NCBI GenBank assembly: GCA_023055355.1
Contig: JALJCS010000009.1
Location: 23,399,001-23,463,000, forward strand
Direction: 5' to 3'
From: Agelaius tricolor
Lineage: Eukaryota > Chordata > Aves > Passeriformes > Icteridae
Length of the DNA stretch: 64,000 nucleotides
A program made the position numbers and the translations under genes. Positions 13,944 to 26,259 of this stretch are shown one piece after another. How positions within the stretch are numbered: the stretch's first letter is position 1; every line of letters begins with the position of its first letter. The notes beneath the pieces are model-generated. The model saw only the letters and a program-made list of their open reading frames with translations. It was not told the DNA's origin and ran no database searches.

Positions 13944-14312
13944 TGTGAAGGCTGACCTAGAACAGAGACTAGACAGAGCTAAAGAATAAAGTAGGTATTC
14001 ATTAAGACGCCTCAATAGATCCACCTTGGGCAGCACAACCCAAAATGGCCACAAAATGGAGGACAGGTCGCAGGGTTTCACACTTTTATAAATTTTGGTC
14101 CATTAGCCTATTGTAGCTAATTGTCCAATTGCAGCTTTAGTCCATGAAGTCCCATCCTTCTTGTTTTCTCTCTTCGATCCACCGTTGTTTATGCCCTTGG
14201 GCCTGAGATCTGGATCACCTGTCCTTGGTCCCCAGCTAGAGAAGGAATTGTTTTGTCTACCTATTCTGTGGAGAGAGATTTCTATCCCCTAAGATGAAGC
14301 CTAGACTTACAC
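13944..14312 (-). mobile_element. Solo LTR of an endogenous retrovirus, minus orientation
   Basis: Read on the minus strand, this stretch of about 370 nt has the order of an LTR. It starts with TGTGTAAGTCTAGGC and has a TATA-like TTTATAAAAG near 14083-14092. A degenerate poly(A) signal AATGAA lies at 13998-14003, and the element ends in GGTCAGCCTTCACA at 13944. Phrases such as CCTTGGGCAGCACAA and GCCCTTGGGCCTGAGATC (plus strand) recur, as I remember, in many passerine LTR copies. No retroviral coding sequence flanks it, so it looks like a solo LTR. A clean target-site duplication is not seen and the ends are approximate. Confidence 0.65.
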
Positions 14313-17300
14313 ACTAAAGCAGAATAGAACTTGAAAAATATAAAAGCTAAAACCTGAGGAATCAGCTGAGTTATTTACTTTGCCTAAAATGCCTACTGAA
14401 GATCAATCTGGCATCTCCTATGACATCAAGGAAGGAAAAACAGGTACTAACATATGGAAGGTGTCCGCAATTTTGACCTTCAAAAACACTGAGGCAATTC
14501 TTATGGAATGTTTACAGAGTTTAAAATGTTTTACCTGTCTACCCTATTTGTAAAAGAAACCATAAATCATGTATTACCAACCATATGCTACTGTCAAATA
14601 TGTCTTTGAGTAACTGTCTGATCATTACAGCTCTTGGTATGGAGCCAAGCACTGAGACACATTGCTTACAGTTGTATTTTCTTGAAAGTTCTTAATGCAT
14701 TGTATTACATTCCAATTATAGCAATAGAAATCTAAGATGATAACTTCATATCAAATAAATATATACTTTTTGGCAAAAATGTATAATTTTCTTAAGTCCA
14801 AAAAAGTCCAGAGCATTACACCATAAAACAGAAAATATCTCTTTGCCATTAAGTCTCTTTAGTTTTCCTTGTTGCTCCAAAGAGACACTTAGTAAAGGAG
14901 CAGTGAATTATGAATTATTATTGGTAGTGCTGCATCATCATTAGTTTAACAGTAGGTCAGAAGAAGAAAAAACTAAATCTGGAGAAGCTGCAAACTCTGA
15001 TTTAATGGCTATAAAGGTGCACTTTGTTAGTGAATTATTATTCATAAACCATTCAGTGTCTTAATACTATATCTTGCCTTTTAAGTCAAAGACTACTGCT
15101 TTTAAGTGTTGTTTGCTCTTTACAACTAGGTTTTTACCAACATCCAAAGAAAAGAACAAACATTTTTACTTTTGTGGGAGGGAGAGAGGGGATATATGTA
15201 TGTATGCACCTGGGGAAACTTCACTCAAGTAATTACAGAAATCTACACAGAAACACTGCTAAAGAGTAGCTTGTAGTCCATTATCCTGAAATCTTAAATG
15301 TCAAGAAGCAGAAGCAAACTGCAAATTAAACAATTCAACTACATGATGACTGGTGCATTGTGAGTAATAGCCAAAGACTTAAGTAACACTCATCTGTCTA
15401 ACAGAAACTACCAGCTCTACGGTTCATGTACCAAATAACATAAAACATCAGAATAAACTGATTCTACATGAAAGTTAATTAATCAATGTCAAATAAAACA
15501 AGTATTTCAAATAATAAAATCACCTTCATCATCACAAGCAGATAAAATAGAATTTTAAGTGCATTATACGACATCACCTCATAGAGTAAATCTGCCATTT
15601 GTTAAAAAAAACCAAACAACTAAACCAAACAGGGTAACAAGGAGACAAATATACTGGATGAATAAAACTATTTTTTTTTAAATCCTGAAGAGAGACATGC
15701 AAATGGAAAAATTTGAAGGATTTACATGTTCCATTTTCAAAGATGAAACGCACCTGAACAATTAAGTGGTTGGCCCTGTGAAAGCTACCTAAATCTAAAA
15801 TTAAGTTATATTATAAATAATCTTATAAGAACTAGCCTTTCACTTTCTAAACACTTCCCTATATGGCATCTTTCAATACCTTACTATTTTTTGAAGACAT
15901 GCATTCATATTTTCAACCTATTTTATGTCAATGAGTATTTTAAGAAACATTTAAAAACCAGCTTGTTCACTGGTTCACAAACTTAAGACAAAGGAATCTC
16001 TATTCAGTATGAATCTTGCTTTCTCTTAACCCTCCCTCTCCACAAGAGGAGAGGGGAGGATAAAAAAAAAGTATTTTTAACTGTTCCTACGGTGAGGAAA
16101 ACATTACTTTTTGAAGGCCAGACCTTTGAATTTCTCTAAGAAAATCAGTTCTGATCTTATGACTTTATCAGCTTCTCAAGTTCCCTTTACATCCATTTAG
16201 TCATAGATTTCATATAGCTACAGCAACTATTATTTCATTCACTATTTCTCTGACCATTCCATAATTTACAGCTTCTGTTCTCTAATGCCAAAAATATATT
16301 CAGAAAAAAAAAAGAAAGTTCTCTTTTAGACTTAGCTCTATTAGGCATATACATGTTCCAAACTGAGAGGGTTAATTAGAGCTTTAGCCTTAGCTTTTTG
16401 TTACTTGCCCAGAGGATTATGTTGAATTTTACATACTAAATGTGTAATTGAGCTTAGAAAATTGAAAGTTTGATGATTTAAAATAAATTTATATGGATGT
16501 AAAAAGAAAATGTAATAAAAATGAAGAGATTTCATTCTGAAGCCAAGTGCTTGAATAATAATTTTAAAAAAACCCAAACAACCAGAAGCTTAGAGCAGTG
16601 CTAGAGAACCCTGAGAAGGAGTGAACTGCCTACAATGTTATTTTTTCATATTTATGGAAAATTCTTTTTTAATTTAAGACTGGATTTATTTCTTTGACAA
16701 TATTCTATTGCAGGATATTTGCCTCACAGACTCTGATGTCCTAATAAAAATTATTTAAATGGCAGCAATTGAACCCTGTACAAAAATATACATAAAAGAA
16801 CTAACAGTATTTTTTTTGTTCACAACTTACTAGATTTTGATAGAAGGCAGTATAGTTAGCTATGTATTTGTTACAAATAACTTACATTCTCATATCCTAC
16901 TTGCACCTCATTCAAAAATGTCATTAGAGAAAATTTGGTTTTAAGCAAATTTTCCAGTATTCTAAACAACTTGCTTGCAAATATTTTGCTCAATGTTTTA
17001 GGGTGTCAGACAAAAAAGAAAATTAGGCAGGTGCGATGACAAATGTTTTGCTCTTAGCAAAGCACAAATGTGCGTGAATTTCTCTTAACAAGAAATACTG
17101 ATAAAATATTGACCAAGATAACAGGTTAATATCTCTAAAGAGAAGGCAGAGATGAACAGAGGCTGCATTCTTATAAGCAATGATCAGTTAGGTTGTGTGT
17201 CAGATTGCTGGCTGGGAGAGCTCAACCAAGATGTACTGGAATAACTTCTCTGATATTTAGATATATCAATGACGAATTGTGAATAATGCACCTACCTGAT

Positions 17301-18448
17301 GAGAATACCAAGATTCAAACATTTTACAATGTGTAAAATGATAACTTACTGTCCAGAAGTAGCTAGAAATGCACACCTAATTTTTCATTTTCATCTTCTC
17401 TCACTCAGTCCCAAACCACTTGATACACTTCTGCTGTAGGTTATAAACTCATTGGAATCAGGCTATGTATTTCCTAAATTATTACACAGTACTTCCCACT
17501 ACAAATCATGCACCTCAGTGACATTTTAGTGCAAATATGATTTGTATCTGGATAATAAACAACAAAGAAAAATGTATTTCCGTAATAATTTTCAGACTTG
17601 CTACAGCTAAAGATTTGATGAGTCTGTTGCTCTGGTGAAGTACTGGGATCTTTTCCCACTGCACAAGCAAATATAAATATATAAAAAAAAGTTGCTGCAT
17701 CTTAATAAACACTGAATGCACACGCTAAGAGAATGAAAATATGAGTTAAATTTCCAGTTAAAAACAACTGCTGCATTTATGTACTGCATCTTGGTCTCCT
17801 GACTACTGCCCTAATTCCTTAAGAGAAACTTGGAACTTTTTCTCACTATTAATAGATGTGCAGCACTGAAGTTCCCTAACATCATATCAGGTTTTACTTG
17901 GGTGACTAAATACAGATTGAAGTGCTCAGTTCCTGTTTGAGTTTGAAAATTACAATCACTCATTGAATCCATTTTCAGTAGGGTTTCCTACAATTAGGTA
18001 CTGATAAAGTAAAATTAAGAAAAACACTCTGATTCACTTTACACTTACCAGAGTTTCCCAAATTCACAATCTATTTCTATTAAACTTCCAGGTAAAGAAA
18101 ATAATTATTACCCTCATACAGCCAGCTGAAGTACTCTATTACTGAACAACAGTTCAGCCAAAAGTGAGTGCTTGTGTCCAGTCTGAAGAAAAAATTAATT
18201 ACTGTTCACAGCAGTTAATACAAATAGAAGTAAAATGAAGAATATTTTGGCATAAAGAAGACCAAGTTTTTTTAGTTCTGAGAAGCTGCAGAAAGAGAAA
18301 GTGAAGTTTTTGTTCCATAGATACAAACCTGAAAGAAAAATATTCAAGGCAAAACTATATCCACCTGTAGAAAGGCAAAATATATTATAAGAAATCAGGA
18401 AGTGTTGTTTTTGTAATGAGATCTCTATTTTGTGTCACACAGTCTTAC

Positions 18449-18549
18449 CTTTCCCTGTTAAATTTCAGAGAATGTAGAATAGCTGGTCGTTTCTGCCGGA
18501 GGTTCCACAAATGAAGTGCATCATCTGCACACGCACTGACCAAAGCACC
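18449..18549 (-). CDS. STXBP5L: STXBP5L (tomosyn-2) internal coding exon, WD40 repeat with LWNL motif
   Basis: This exon of 101 nt is read on the minus strand in phase 0 and encodes 33 codons plus two bases of a split Arg codon. It starts with GALVSACADDA, contains the WD-type motif in LHLWNLRQKRPAILHSL, and ends FNRE plus the split Arg. The acceptor is CTCTAG, just above 18549. The donor is GTAAGA at 18443-18448. FNRE points to STXBP5L; STXBP5 has FCRE as I recall. It follows exon 20575-20656 directly: INE joins GALVS, as in known tomosyns. The stretch SACADDA differs from the SASSDDT that I remember for the mammalian protein, so three positions have changed in a short loop before the conserved LHLWNL strand. 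Both exons lie in the first beta-propeller, which contributes to the inhibition of SNARE assembly. The next coding exon (expected to begin ITYCHLPF in this family) is not found between here and base 1, so that intron exceeds 18 kb. Confidence 0.92.
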
Positions 18550-20574
18550 CTAGAGCAGACACAAAATACAGCAACACACTGTTTTTCTGCAGGCTTTGTA
18601 TTATTCTTACATGATCCTCACTGCTAAAAATCTACCTGTCAAACTAACAGTTTATGAAAAATCGTTCCTTTCTTCTAGAACAAAAATACTCTACCACAAA
18701 TAATACACAATTAAATCGATCTGGTAAATGTAAACATTTTAAATTAGTACAAGATCAGCCAAAGTTAAATTAAAACTCCATCAATTTAAAACTCAAATTA
18801 AAGCTTTGTACCAAGGTTACACAAGCCAACTCTCAACTCTTTCCACATAAGCGGGAAGACTAACAAAATAGGAGACAACACTACTTAAAAAGGTGAGTGT
18901 GAAAAATATAACTGAAGGATAAAGGGATTAGTACATGCATGGGCACACATGTGACAGTGCCAAGCACAGCTTAGTAGTCATATCAAGGTAAAATGAAAAT
19001 TCAAAACTGGAACTGTGAAAAGAGGACGCAGGTAAGAAAGTAGGGACAGGTAGCAAGAGGACAGGATGTAGGAAGAACTAAGAGATGTAGACAGAAGGAC
19101 AGAGTCTTTATCACAGATCAGAAATACTCTGAAGATTGGTTCTGCTTGTGGTGTCCCAAAAATGGCCATCTTTCAAAGCCCAGGCCTCTATCTGACTGAG
19201 AAACTTAGAGTGAACTTATTCTACCTGCTTTTAACTGCCTTTCTCCTCACCACAGAATATTGATCACATGTGAAACTTACCTGCACAGGAAGTTCCCTAC
19301 TGCTCCTGCAGTGCTTTGCTACACTTACACCTGACATCAGGCCAGGCACAGATCTACCCTTGTGTATTACCATCACAGAGGGGAACAGACTGCCCAAAAC
19401 CAAGGCAATGCTTTATACTGAGGAACGGCAAGCATGTAACTGGAAAGATTAGTTCCTACAATCTATGACTGGCTAATAAACTTCTCTTATCCTAGTAAAT
19501 GTTCTTTTCAACATTGACCTATGCAAATAAAATATATGGAGGTGAGACTTCTCTAATACAGTGTAATCCATGCTTTAATTCTCATCTCCCAAAGAGTCAG
19601 AAAGACTATCCACCACTGAAATCAAATTAATTCCATGTATTATAGGGTTTGCTGTTCACCCAATGAAAAGAAAGAATATTAATTCAAACTTTGTCCTTCC
19701 TGTTCTCATCCCTGCATTACTCTTAAGAATTTCACCAGACTGTGTCATTGGACTCCCTCCTCAGTGTCCACAGTTCAGCTACTTTCTCCAAATAGGTGTA
19801 GGAAAAAATTAAAGATTTTTCAGGTTTAAAAAACCCATCAAACTAAAACTCTTTCCTGAGAAGTTCTAAGATCTCCCCATTTACAAAGAGGACTTGCAAC
19901 TGTCAAAAGTGTTTCCTTGTGTCATGGGAGAAAATTAATCAAAACTGAACTAAGACTTGGCCAACTTCTAAGGTCCTCAAAAAAACCCCCTCTGATTTGT
20001 ATTGACCAGAAAGTCTTCTTGGCTATTCCCATCTTCTGAACCTTCTGCAAAGAGCAAGCTATAATCTGGCACTGTTTATTCATGTTGTCTAAATTGGATT
20101 TTGACAAACCATTTACAAAGACTAAGCATGATGGTTTAATTGATGATCCCTGCAATTGCTTTTCATTGCCTCACATAATAGCATATCCCCAGCAAATCCC
20201 TGGAGTTTTCAGCCAATAACCATCAATATATTTTGATAGAAAGATTTAGCTCATTTATTAATTTCTATTTGAACCAGAACTGTGCAGCATATTCAGTAAC
20301 TTAATGGATTTTACATCATTTTACACACATTCATGTATTGACTGCCTTTTGTTCAGTACTTTAAACTGATGTATAGGAAGGCAATAGTTTTCCCTGAGTG
20401 CAGTCCCATAAATATTCTTCTAAAAGGCTGTATGTTGAATGTTCTCTGGATGTACACCACTTATTTGTTGGCACAATTTGTCAATGGGAGAAGTTATATC
20501 ACTCAATTACAATAACATGAATTGACTTATTAAACTAAATTTATACAGAAGAATCTGAGTAAATATGTTCTTAC
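18550..20574 (-). other. STXBP5L: STXBP5L intron between the two exons
   Basis: This intron is bounded by GTAAGA at 20569-20574 and CTCTAG at 18550-18555, in minus orientation. It is about 2 kb long and falls between codons (phase 0). I see no repeat, RNA gene or further exon inside it. Open frames of about 60 to 77 codons within it lack splice signals and family resemblance. Confidence 0.85.
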
Positions 20575-20656
20575 CTCATTGATTAGGAACTGGAGCTGCA
20601 GAACTGCAGCACCACTTTCATGTTGGCAGTAGCAATCAACACCAGGCCTGCCCAAT
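20575..20656 (-). CDS. STXBP5L: STXBP5L (tomosyn-2) internal coding exon, WD40 blade 1 region
   Basis: This internal exon is read on the minus strand. It begins with one base that completes a codon split by the upstream intron, followed by 27 full codons: a Leu, then GRPGVDCYCQHES and AAVLQLQFLINE. It is preceded by CAG (acceptor) and followed by GTAAGA (donor, 20569-20574), and it ends in phase 0. The sequence matches the N-terminal WD40 region of tomosyn. The residues GVDC, QHES and AVLQL fit tomosyn-2 (STXBP5L) rather than STXBP5, which as I recall has GVEC, QHDS and AVIQL. Tomosyns are cytosolic proteins with two WD40 propellers and a C-terminal R-SNARE-like coiled coil; they bind syntaxin and SNAP-25 and inhibit vesicle priming and fusion. 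The next exon downstream is 18449-18549 and continues the same frame. The upstream exon is not in the window. The 5' boundary is chosen because it gives the family sequence without an insertion; a second in-frame acceptor lies 33 nt upstream. Confidence 0.9.
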
Positions 20657-20725
20657 CTGTTGTCATCAAAGTCAAGGATTCTAACATTCCTGTTATCACC
20701 AGAAGTAAAGAGGGAAAGAAAGAAC
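20657..20725 (-). promoter_or_regulatory. STXBP5L: Tandem splice acceptors upstream of the STXBP5L exon
   Basis: On the minus strand a pyrimidine run (about 20701-20717) leads to a CAG at 20690-20692. A second CAG lies at 20657-20659, directly before the exon. The two are exactly 33 nt apart and the sequence between them is open in the exon frame. The proximal site gives the known family sequence but has a weak pyrimidine tract; a CTTGAC just upstream could serve as its branch point. The distal site has the better tract. Use of both sites is an inference from the sequence. Confidence 0.5.
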
Positions 20726-23446
20726 TACCAATTAAACTCTAATTAACCTTTAATTAACCTCAATTCTTCCTGCTTTCTGTAAAACAAAAGAATTCATGCT
20801 GACATTCCACTATTCTAATTAAAGTACCAACTTCAGCCTGAAACATGTGCAATTGTGAGTGATCTGTTCTAGCTTATTTTTTTTTTCCTGCGAGACAAAG
20901 TACAAGAATTAACAGATAAATTCAGCAGGATGCATCTAAAATTTATTTTTATACATTATTGGTTTATATAACACATGAATGTTCCAGATTTTTGTACTTA
21001 TCAAGACTAGACATATAATGAATGTAGCTTTTTATCTGTTCTCTTCAGGTCTTTTTCTGTGCATGCTAAATTGTCATCTCCCTAACTTAGAGGATGATGG
21101 TCTTTCTCATCTGAGTCAGAGACTTCAGCAAGAAACTGTTGCTCCTGAAAATTACTGAAGATCAAAAGTAAGGCAAAAGGAGAAATATGAAATATATTAT
21201 TAGCAATCATATTGTGTGAAACATATGAAACACCACATTTTAAAAATATCAGGATTATGATTAGAAACAATATTTTACAACACAGAGCTGGATCCACTTG
21301 TAATATACAATCATATTAGCATACTGTAAAACCCTGACCAAAAAAAGCCAACTGTCCACTTATTTTAGCTGCAGGTAAATGTCAGAATCTTTACTTCCCT
21401 TTTCATAGGAGAAAGATGTACAGTAAACCATTCTAATATTGGCCTCCAGAAAGTACAATCCATTAATTAGCAAATTTGAGGTTAAAATGTTCCAAGTATG
21501 AAGCAATTGCTCTTCCAACTGTTAAACAAGCAGCTTAATGGATACCACTTACCTTGAGACTTGAAATCTACTCTTGATTTTGTCACCTGGTCTAGTGGAT
21601 AACCTTTGGGGGAAAGAAGTGTTTTTTCTTACCTGAGCCTTCTTTTCTCTATTTGTAAGATGGAGATAGAGTTTTACAAAACTGGTTTTTATAGATGAAA
21701 AGTTGTGTATAAAACACCATAACTACGTTACAGATCATCAAGGCAGAGAAAAGAAGTAACTCTGTTTGCTGCTTGCTCCTAAGCTGTAGTCATGGATACA
21801 ATCATAACTGATAAAATAATAAAAACCTGCATCTTTTAAAAAAACCTATTCAAAATGGACAAAAAAGATGTATTGTAATCTAAGGCACTTTCTAAGTGTT
21901 GATGGTAATCTTCTGGTCCATTCTGAATGACTGTTCTGTGGCACTCTTTTTTAACATTTAACAACCACTTCTTGTAACATGAGAGAAAAAAGCACCAAAA
22001 CCAACCAAGCAAGTCACCAACCCACCTGGGATTTCAAGCTAACTGGAACTTTTAAGAGATAAGTGCTTTCCTTTTAACCTGAGTTTAATACTCAGTGCAA
22101 ATACATGGCACTACTTAATGAATGTCCTTAATGAAAATTACAGCTGCATTGCCCTGATTAAGCATCTGTCACCCTTCAGCATCAGTTCAGTATCATGCTA
22201 AGTCAGTTTTCTAGGAAACATCCTAACAAAGTAGATGATTTCACTCAGCATATCCCAAACAAACAAAGCACTCTCCAAAAATTCACATTTATATGCATCA
22301 GTGTTCACCCTGAAAAACAAATTACTAAAGTACTCACAAATTACTAAAATAAGAGAGAAATTGTGCTGTCTGCTTCATTTTGGCCAGTTGCCCTGAAGTG
22401 AGAACTGATGCTTAAATAGCAGCATTAGCACTGACTGCTGGTGGTTTTCAAACATTCTGGGAGCTGCAGTGAGGTCCTTCCAGCAGAAGAAGCTGAAGAG
22501 ATATGATGACTTGGCACATGTTCTTGGCACTTGAGCCCATCTTCTGCAAATTCTGTGTTTTGCTGCCAAGCATGGACAAGTACAACCTTACTTCATCAAA
22601 TCTTTTCATAGCAGTGTATTACAACAGGACATACAGCAGAAGTACCTATAGTTCAGGCTTTGGACTGACTTTATTCTTTTTACTTTTGCCTTTTCATTCA
22701 ATGATGACTCTGCTATCAGGGAGAATGGAGTATCTCTGAGGATATTAAAAGGGGGGACCAATACGTCTAAATACTGCAAAGTAGACACCATGGGTTTCAA
22801 GAATAAAAGCTAGTCACTATCTTCTCTCATCAGTATGTTGGATCTCCCAGGGGCCTTCAAAGCCATGCCAGATTATCCTAATTTATACATAAAAGGGAAA
22901 AGATGAAAACTAAGTCTGGATGTCTTTTGGGATCTAGAGCGAAACAAGTAGAATTAGAATTATGTGCATCAAGCAATGGAAGTGTGACAGCAATAACATT
23001 CTAAAAGAAAATTGTTCTTTCTGAAAACTACACTTAATCCTGGCTTTAATATCTGTGAGAGCAAAACAGGATTTTTTGCTCTTCATTCATTTGTATGCAA
23101 CACTTTTTCACTGAGTATTTTAACATCCCGATATTCCAAAGCTTATAATTACTTGGGAAAAAAATCAGTTGCTAAGATGACTAATTTTAAATACTTGGAT
23201 TCATCTTCCAAGATGCAGAATTCCATGACAGCATAATACATTAGTAACCAAGAATTTACACTCTCACATACTGGAAATTAAAGTTGTTAGTGAATGATTA
23301 CATTCATGATGAGAGGTAACAATGACCAAATCTTTTCATAGCATGATCTATGACCACTTTCCACAGTACCCCACAGCTTTTTTATTCCATGACTCATTTT
23401 TACTATGTGATGCACACAGATCTGATGTGTCTCATTCTTCTCGGAG

Positions 23447-23484
23447 ATTAGTACTAATGGAATTCAAGGACTTGTAAGTCCTTG
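23447..23484. repeat. Pair of neighbouring palindromes
   Basis: A perfect 12-bp palindrome ATTAGTACTAAT (23447-23458) is followed after 6 bp by CAAGGACTT and AAGTCCTTG (23465-23473, 23476-23484), a perfect 9-bp stem with a 2-nt spacer. No surrounding feature explains it. Confidence 0.85.
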
Positions 23485-25970
23485 GTGTTCACTGAGAACC
23501 AAAAGCGCAGATACTTCAGAACTGACTCGTGAAGTTGAGGCCACTGTCACTTGCAGCAGGTATTTAACTTCTTAGGATCAGAAGGGGATAAGGTAGGACA
23601 TGTTTTCCTTCATTAAGACAGTGACTCTTTAGTAGTGTGAGATTAAATCTTTTAGCAATAACAAGGCCTGCAGTGTGATTCATTCCTCTTTGCAGGGGCA
23701 AGGAAGTGAAAATACGGTGTCATAAAGAACCTCCTTCCAAGGCAGATAGCAGATATCTCAAGTAAAAACTCCTAAATCACATATGGCACCTTTTTCAAAA
23801 CCAAAACTCTTCCATAGAAGAAAATGACACCAAGCTATGTAGATAAGCAGCTCTAACTTTTTTTGGGTACTTAACCAACTTTTTCCATGACTAAGAACAA
23901 TCTATGTACAGAAATTAACATTAGAGCAGAAACTATGATCTCACATCTACTATTTTATTAAAATGATGCATACAGAAATGGGAAATCTCCATTTAAAGAT
24001 TCTCCTTTAAAACATTTGGGAATTGTGGGGTGCTGCAAAAGTAGCATTGCTGCTCTGAGTCCTTGTCATCTGATCTGCACTGACTGGTACATGTTTGAGT
24101 AGGACTATGCAGCACCCTAAGAGCAGATGCTTGTGGGCTGGTGTTACTCCATTACATAAACCAACTGCAGAACTGACTTGGGGTGTAACTTGAATATAGG
24201 ACAGCTTTTTCTTGCAGAAGACTTATCCCACTGAATTGAGTGATTTATCAGTTTAAAAAGCACCAATGGATTTATCTAAATAGTCAAGTACAAGAATGAT
24301 CAAAGAATTCAACCACACCTCTGACCACCGAAACCAACCAGAAGGTTTCTCAGTTGTATTTGTGTCGTGGGGCAGATCTTGTAAAAAGATAATTATGGAA
24401 ACAGCACCTTTAGCACCTAGATTTGCAGTTCTGAACATAGCTACTTGCAGTTCTTGGAATACATATTTTTACAGTTCTATCATGAAGTTTCTCCATGTCT
24501 CACACACAATTATTTTCTACAAAGGACAGTGCATATTCTGATACAAATAAATGCCACATTCCTAAGTCCTAAATAAATGCCTAAGTCCTGAGTACAAAAT
24601 TGTGGTTCAAACTGATTTTTTCTCTTTTTACATGAAACATTCTATATTTTGACTTCTGAAGTGTATTGCTCCACTGTTTTGTTATCCTCACTATTAAGAA
24701 TGTCATGCTATATGTGGAATCAATAAATTTAGCTTTAGTTTCAAGCTTTTGCATATCATTACATCTTTTTAATGCTAAATTAAATACCTTCATATTAGCA
24801 GGAATTTCCTGCTGTATCTTATCTATCTTCTTCATAAATAAAAGAAAAAACTCTGAGCTCCTTTACTTTCATGTCACCAGCAATTTTCTTAGCTTTGAAT
24901 AGTTCCTGTCTGTTTTCATACATAGTCTAGAATGTGCACTCAACTTCTTTCAAATCTCAAAACCAAAGCCACACGTCATCTTAGTAATGGTTTCTTTATA
25001 ACAATGTAAAAACATAGATTGCATTTTGTAATTTCTTATATTCAATATAATTTTTAATGCATGTGTGTACCACCTATTTATTACAATAACAAATTGGGAA
25101 ATCATATTGGTTTTGGTTTTTGAGACTTCCTCATCGCTCTTCAAAAAATAAGCACTCCCTAAGAAGTTCCATTCTGTCAGCTGCTTGTAGCTGAGTGCAC
25201 TGAATTCCTTACAAAGGACACACAACCCCTTCCTACCTTTATAGCCTTCTATTTGCTGTAGATTCACTGGGCACTGCTTCATTGAACAATATCTTTCTGG
25301 GTTTTGTTTTGAACACAGAGGATTCAGTTTTACAATGAGCTTCATTATGTCTGGAGTTCATTCAGCTGGTTAAATAAATAGCTCTTTTTTTTTCTTCTCC
25401 ACTATGAAAAAGTGAAATACTGCTGCACTTGGCTGCTATCTTAGGATGCTACATGTGCAATCTTTCATAAATGCAAACTTTTTTGGCACCAATAAACATG
25501 AGATTTTGGTCTACAATGACCTTTATCTTGTTTATTTTTCTTGACATAGATTTCTCTGTTCATGCATACAAATTATGTAAGAGTTAATCTCAGGAACAGG
25601 TAAATATTCATTATTATCTTTACTGGCTGAAAATTTTGCTTTTGGCAAATCTTTGATTTCTTCCATGTTAAAACTTATAGATAGCTTCTATTTAATGGCA
25701 ACTCTATACACTAGAAGCCATTTTATTTCCCAAAGTATATGCAGGCACCATGAGAATAAGCAAAACTCATAAGGCTACCTATTTTGATCTCTTCTGGATA
25801 AGACTGCCTTTCAAGGTCTTTGTCATTTTGAGAATTATCTGTTCCAGAAACAGAATACAAATAGAGTCAACATGTGACTGAACTCAATCAACCCTAAACC
25901 TGAAGCAGTACATTGTGAAAAGCAGTTACTCAGAAGTACTGACTCTAGCAACGTTTCACAAATAACACAA

Positions 25971-26020
25971 AATCATAGAATGGCTTGGGTTGGAAGGGAC
26001 CTTCAAGATTATCTAGTTCC
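25971..26020 (-). mobile_element. CR1 LINE, short 3'-end fragment
   Basis: The plus strand reads AATCATAGAATGGCTTGGG followed by TTGGAAGGGACCTTCAAGAT. This is the reverse complement of the conserved 3' end of avian CR1 elements, including the TTCTATGAT tail unit. Only about 50 nt are recognisable, so the copy is either strongly 5'-truncated or eroded. The orientation places the element in the same sense as STXBP5L. Confidence 0.9.
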
Positions 26021-26091
26021 CATGTAGGGGAAGAATTTTATATTTCATTTGTGAAATATGAATAATTTTAAATGTCCTCTTGCCTATGCAT

Positions 26092-26106
26092 ACACACACA
26101 CACACA
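26092..26106. repeat. Short (CA)n microsatellite
   Basis: About seven CA dinucleotides lie some 70 bp beyond the CR1 3'-end fragment. Confidence 0.9.
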
Positions 26107-26242
26107 ATGATTAACAGAAACTACCTAGCGTTAAATTCACCTCCAAAGTGAAGCAATTTAGTTATTAATCTGTAAAAGCTCCATATTGCCAGGCATCTAC
26201 ACTGAAGGATCTGTATTTTGAGGCTGTAATTCATGCAGTAGC

Positions 26243-26259
26243 AAAAAAAAAAAAAAAAA
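26243..26259. repeat. Poly(A) run of 17
   Basis: An uninterrupted A17 run on the plus strand. The sequence before it does not look like a processed transcript, so I do not call a retroposed copy. Confidence 0.9.

Larger units (their letters stand above)
1..18448 (-). other. STXBP5L: STXBP5L intron downstream of exon 18449-18549 (partial)
   Basis: No coding exon is visible in these 18 kb on either strand. The sequence is AT-rich, with many short open frames that I regard as chance. It contains the double hairpin at 3414-3456, a short TTTC run at about 6930-6951, a GC-richer patch at 11110-11420, paired T/G and A/C tracts at 12135-12521, and a solo LTR at 13944-14312. The stretches 1-3040, 3560-6920, 6960-11030 and 14320-18440 hold nothing I recognise beyond short A or T runs. 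The intron continues past the window edge. Confidence 0.75.

Noticed and set aside
16031..16075. C/T then G/A inverted repeat followed by an A run, like a bacterial terminator
   Set aside because: The window is vertebrate intron; the stem is an 8-bp match with a bulge and has no gene to terminate.
20575..20656. Assignment to STXBP5 (tomosyn-1)
   Set aside because: Paralogue-distinguishing residues GVDC, QHES, AVLQL and, in the next exon, FNRE fit STXBP5L better.
24950..25345. 131-codon minus-strand open frame
   Set aside because: No family resemblance, no splice sites in register, and a length possible by chance in 64 kb read in six frames.
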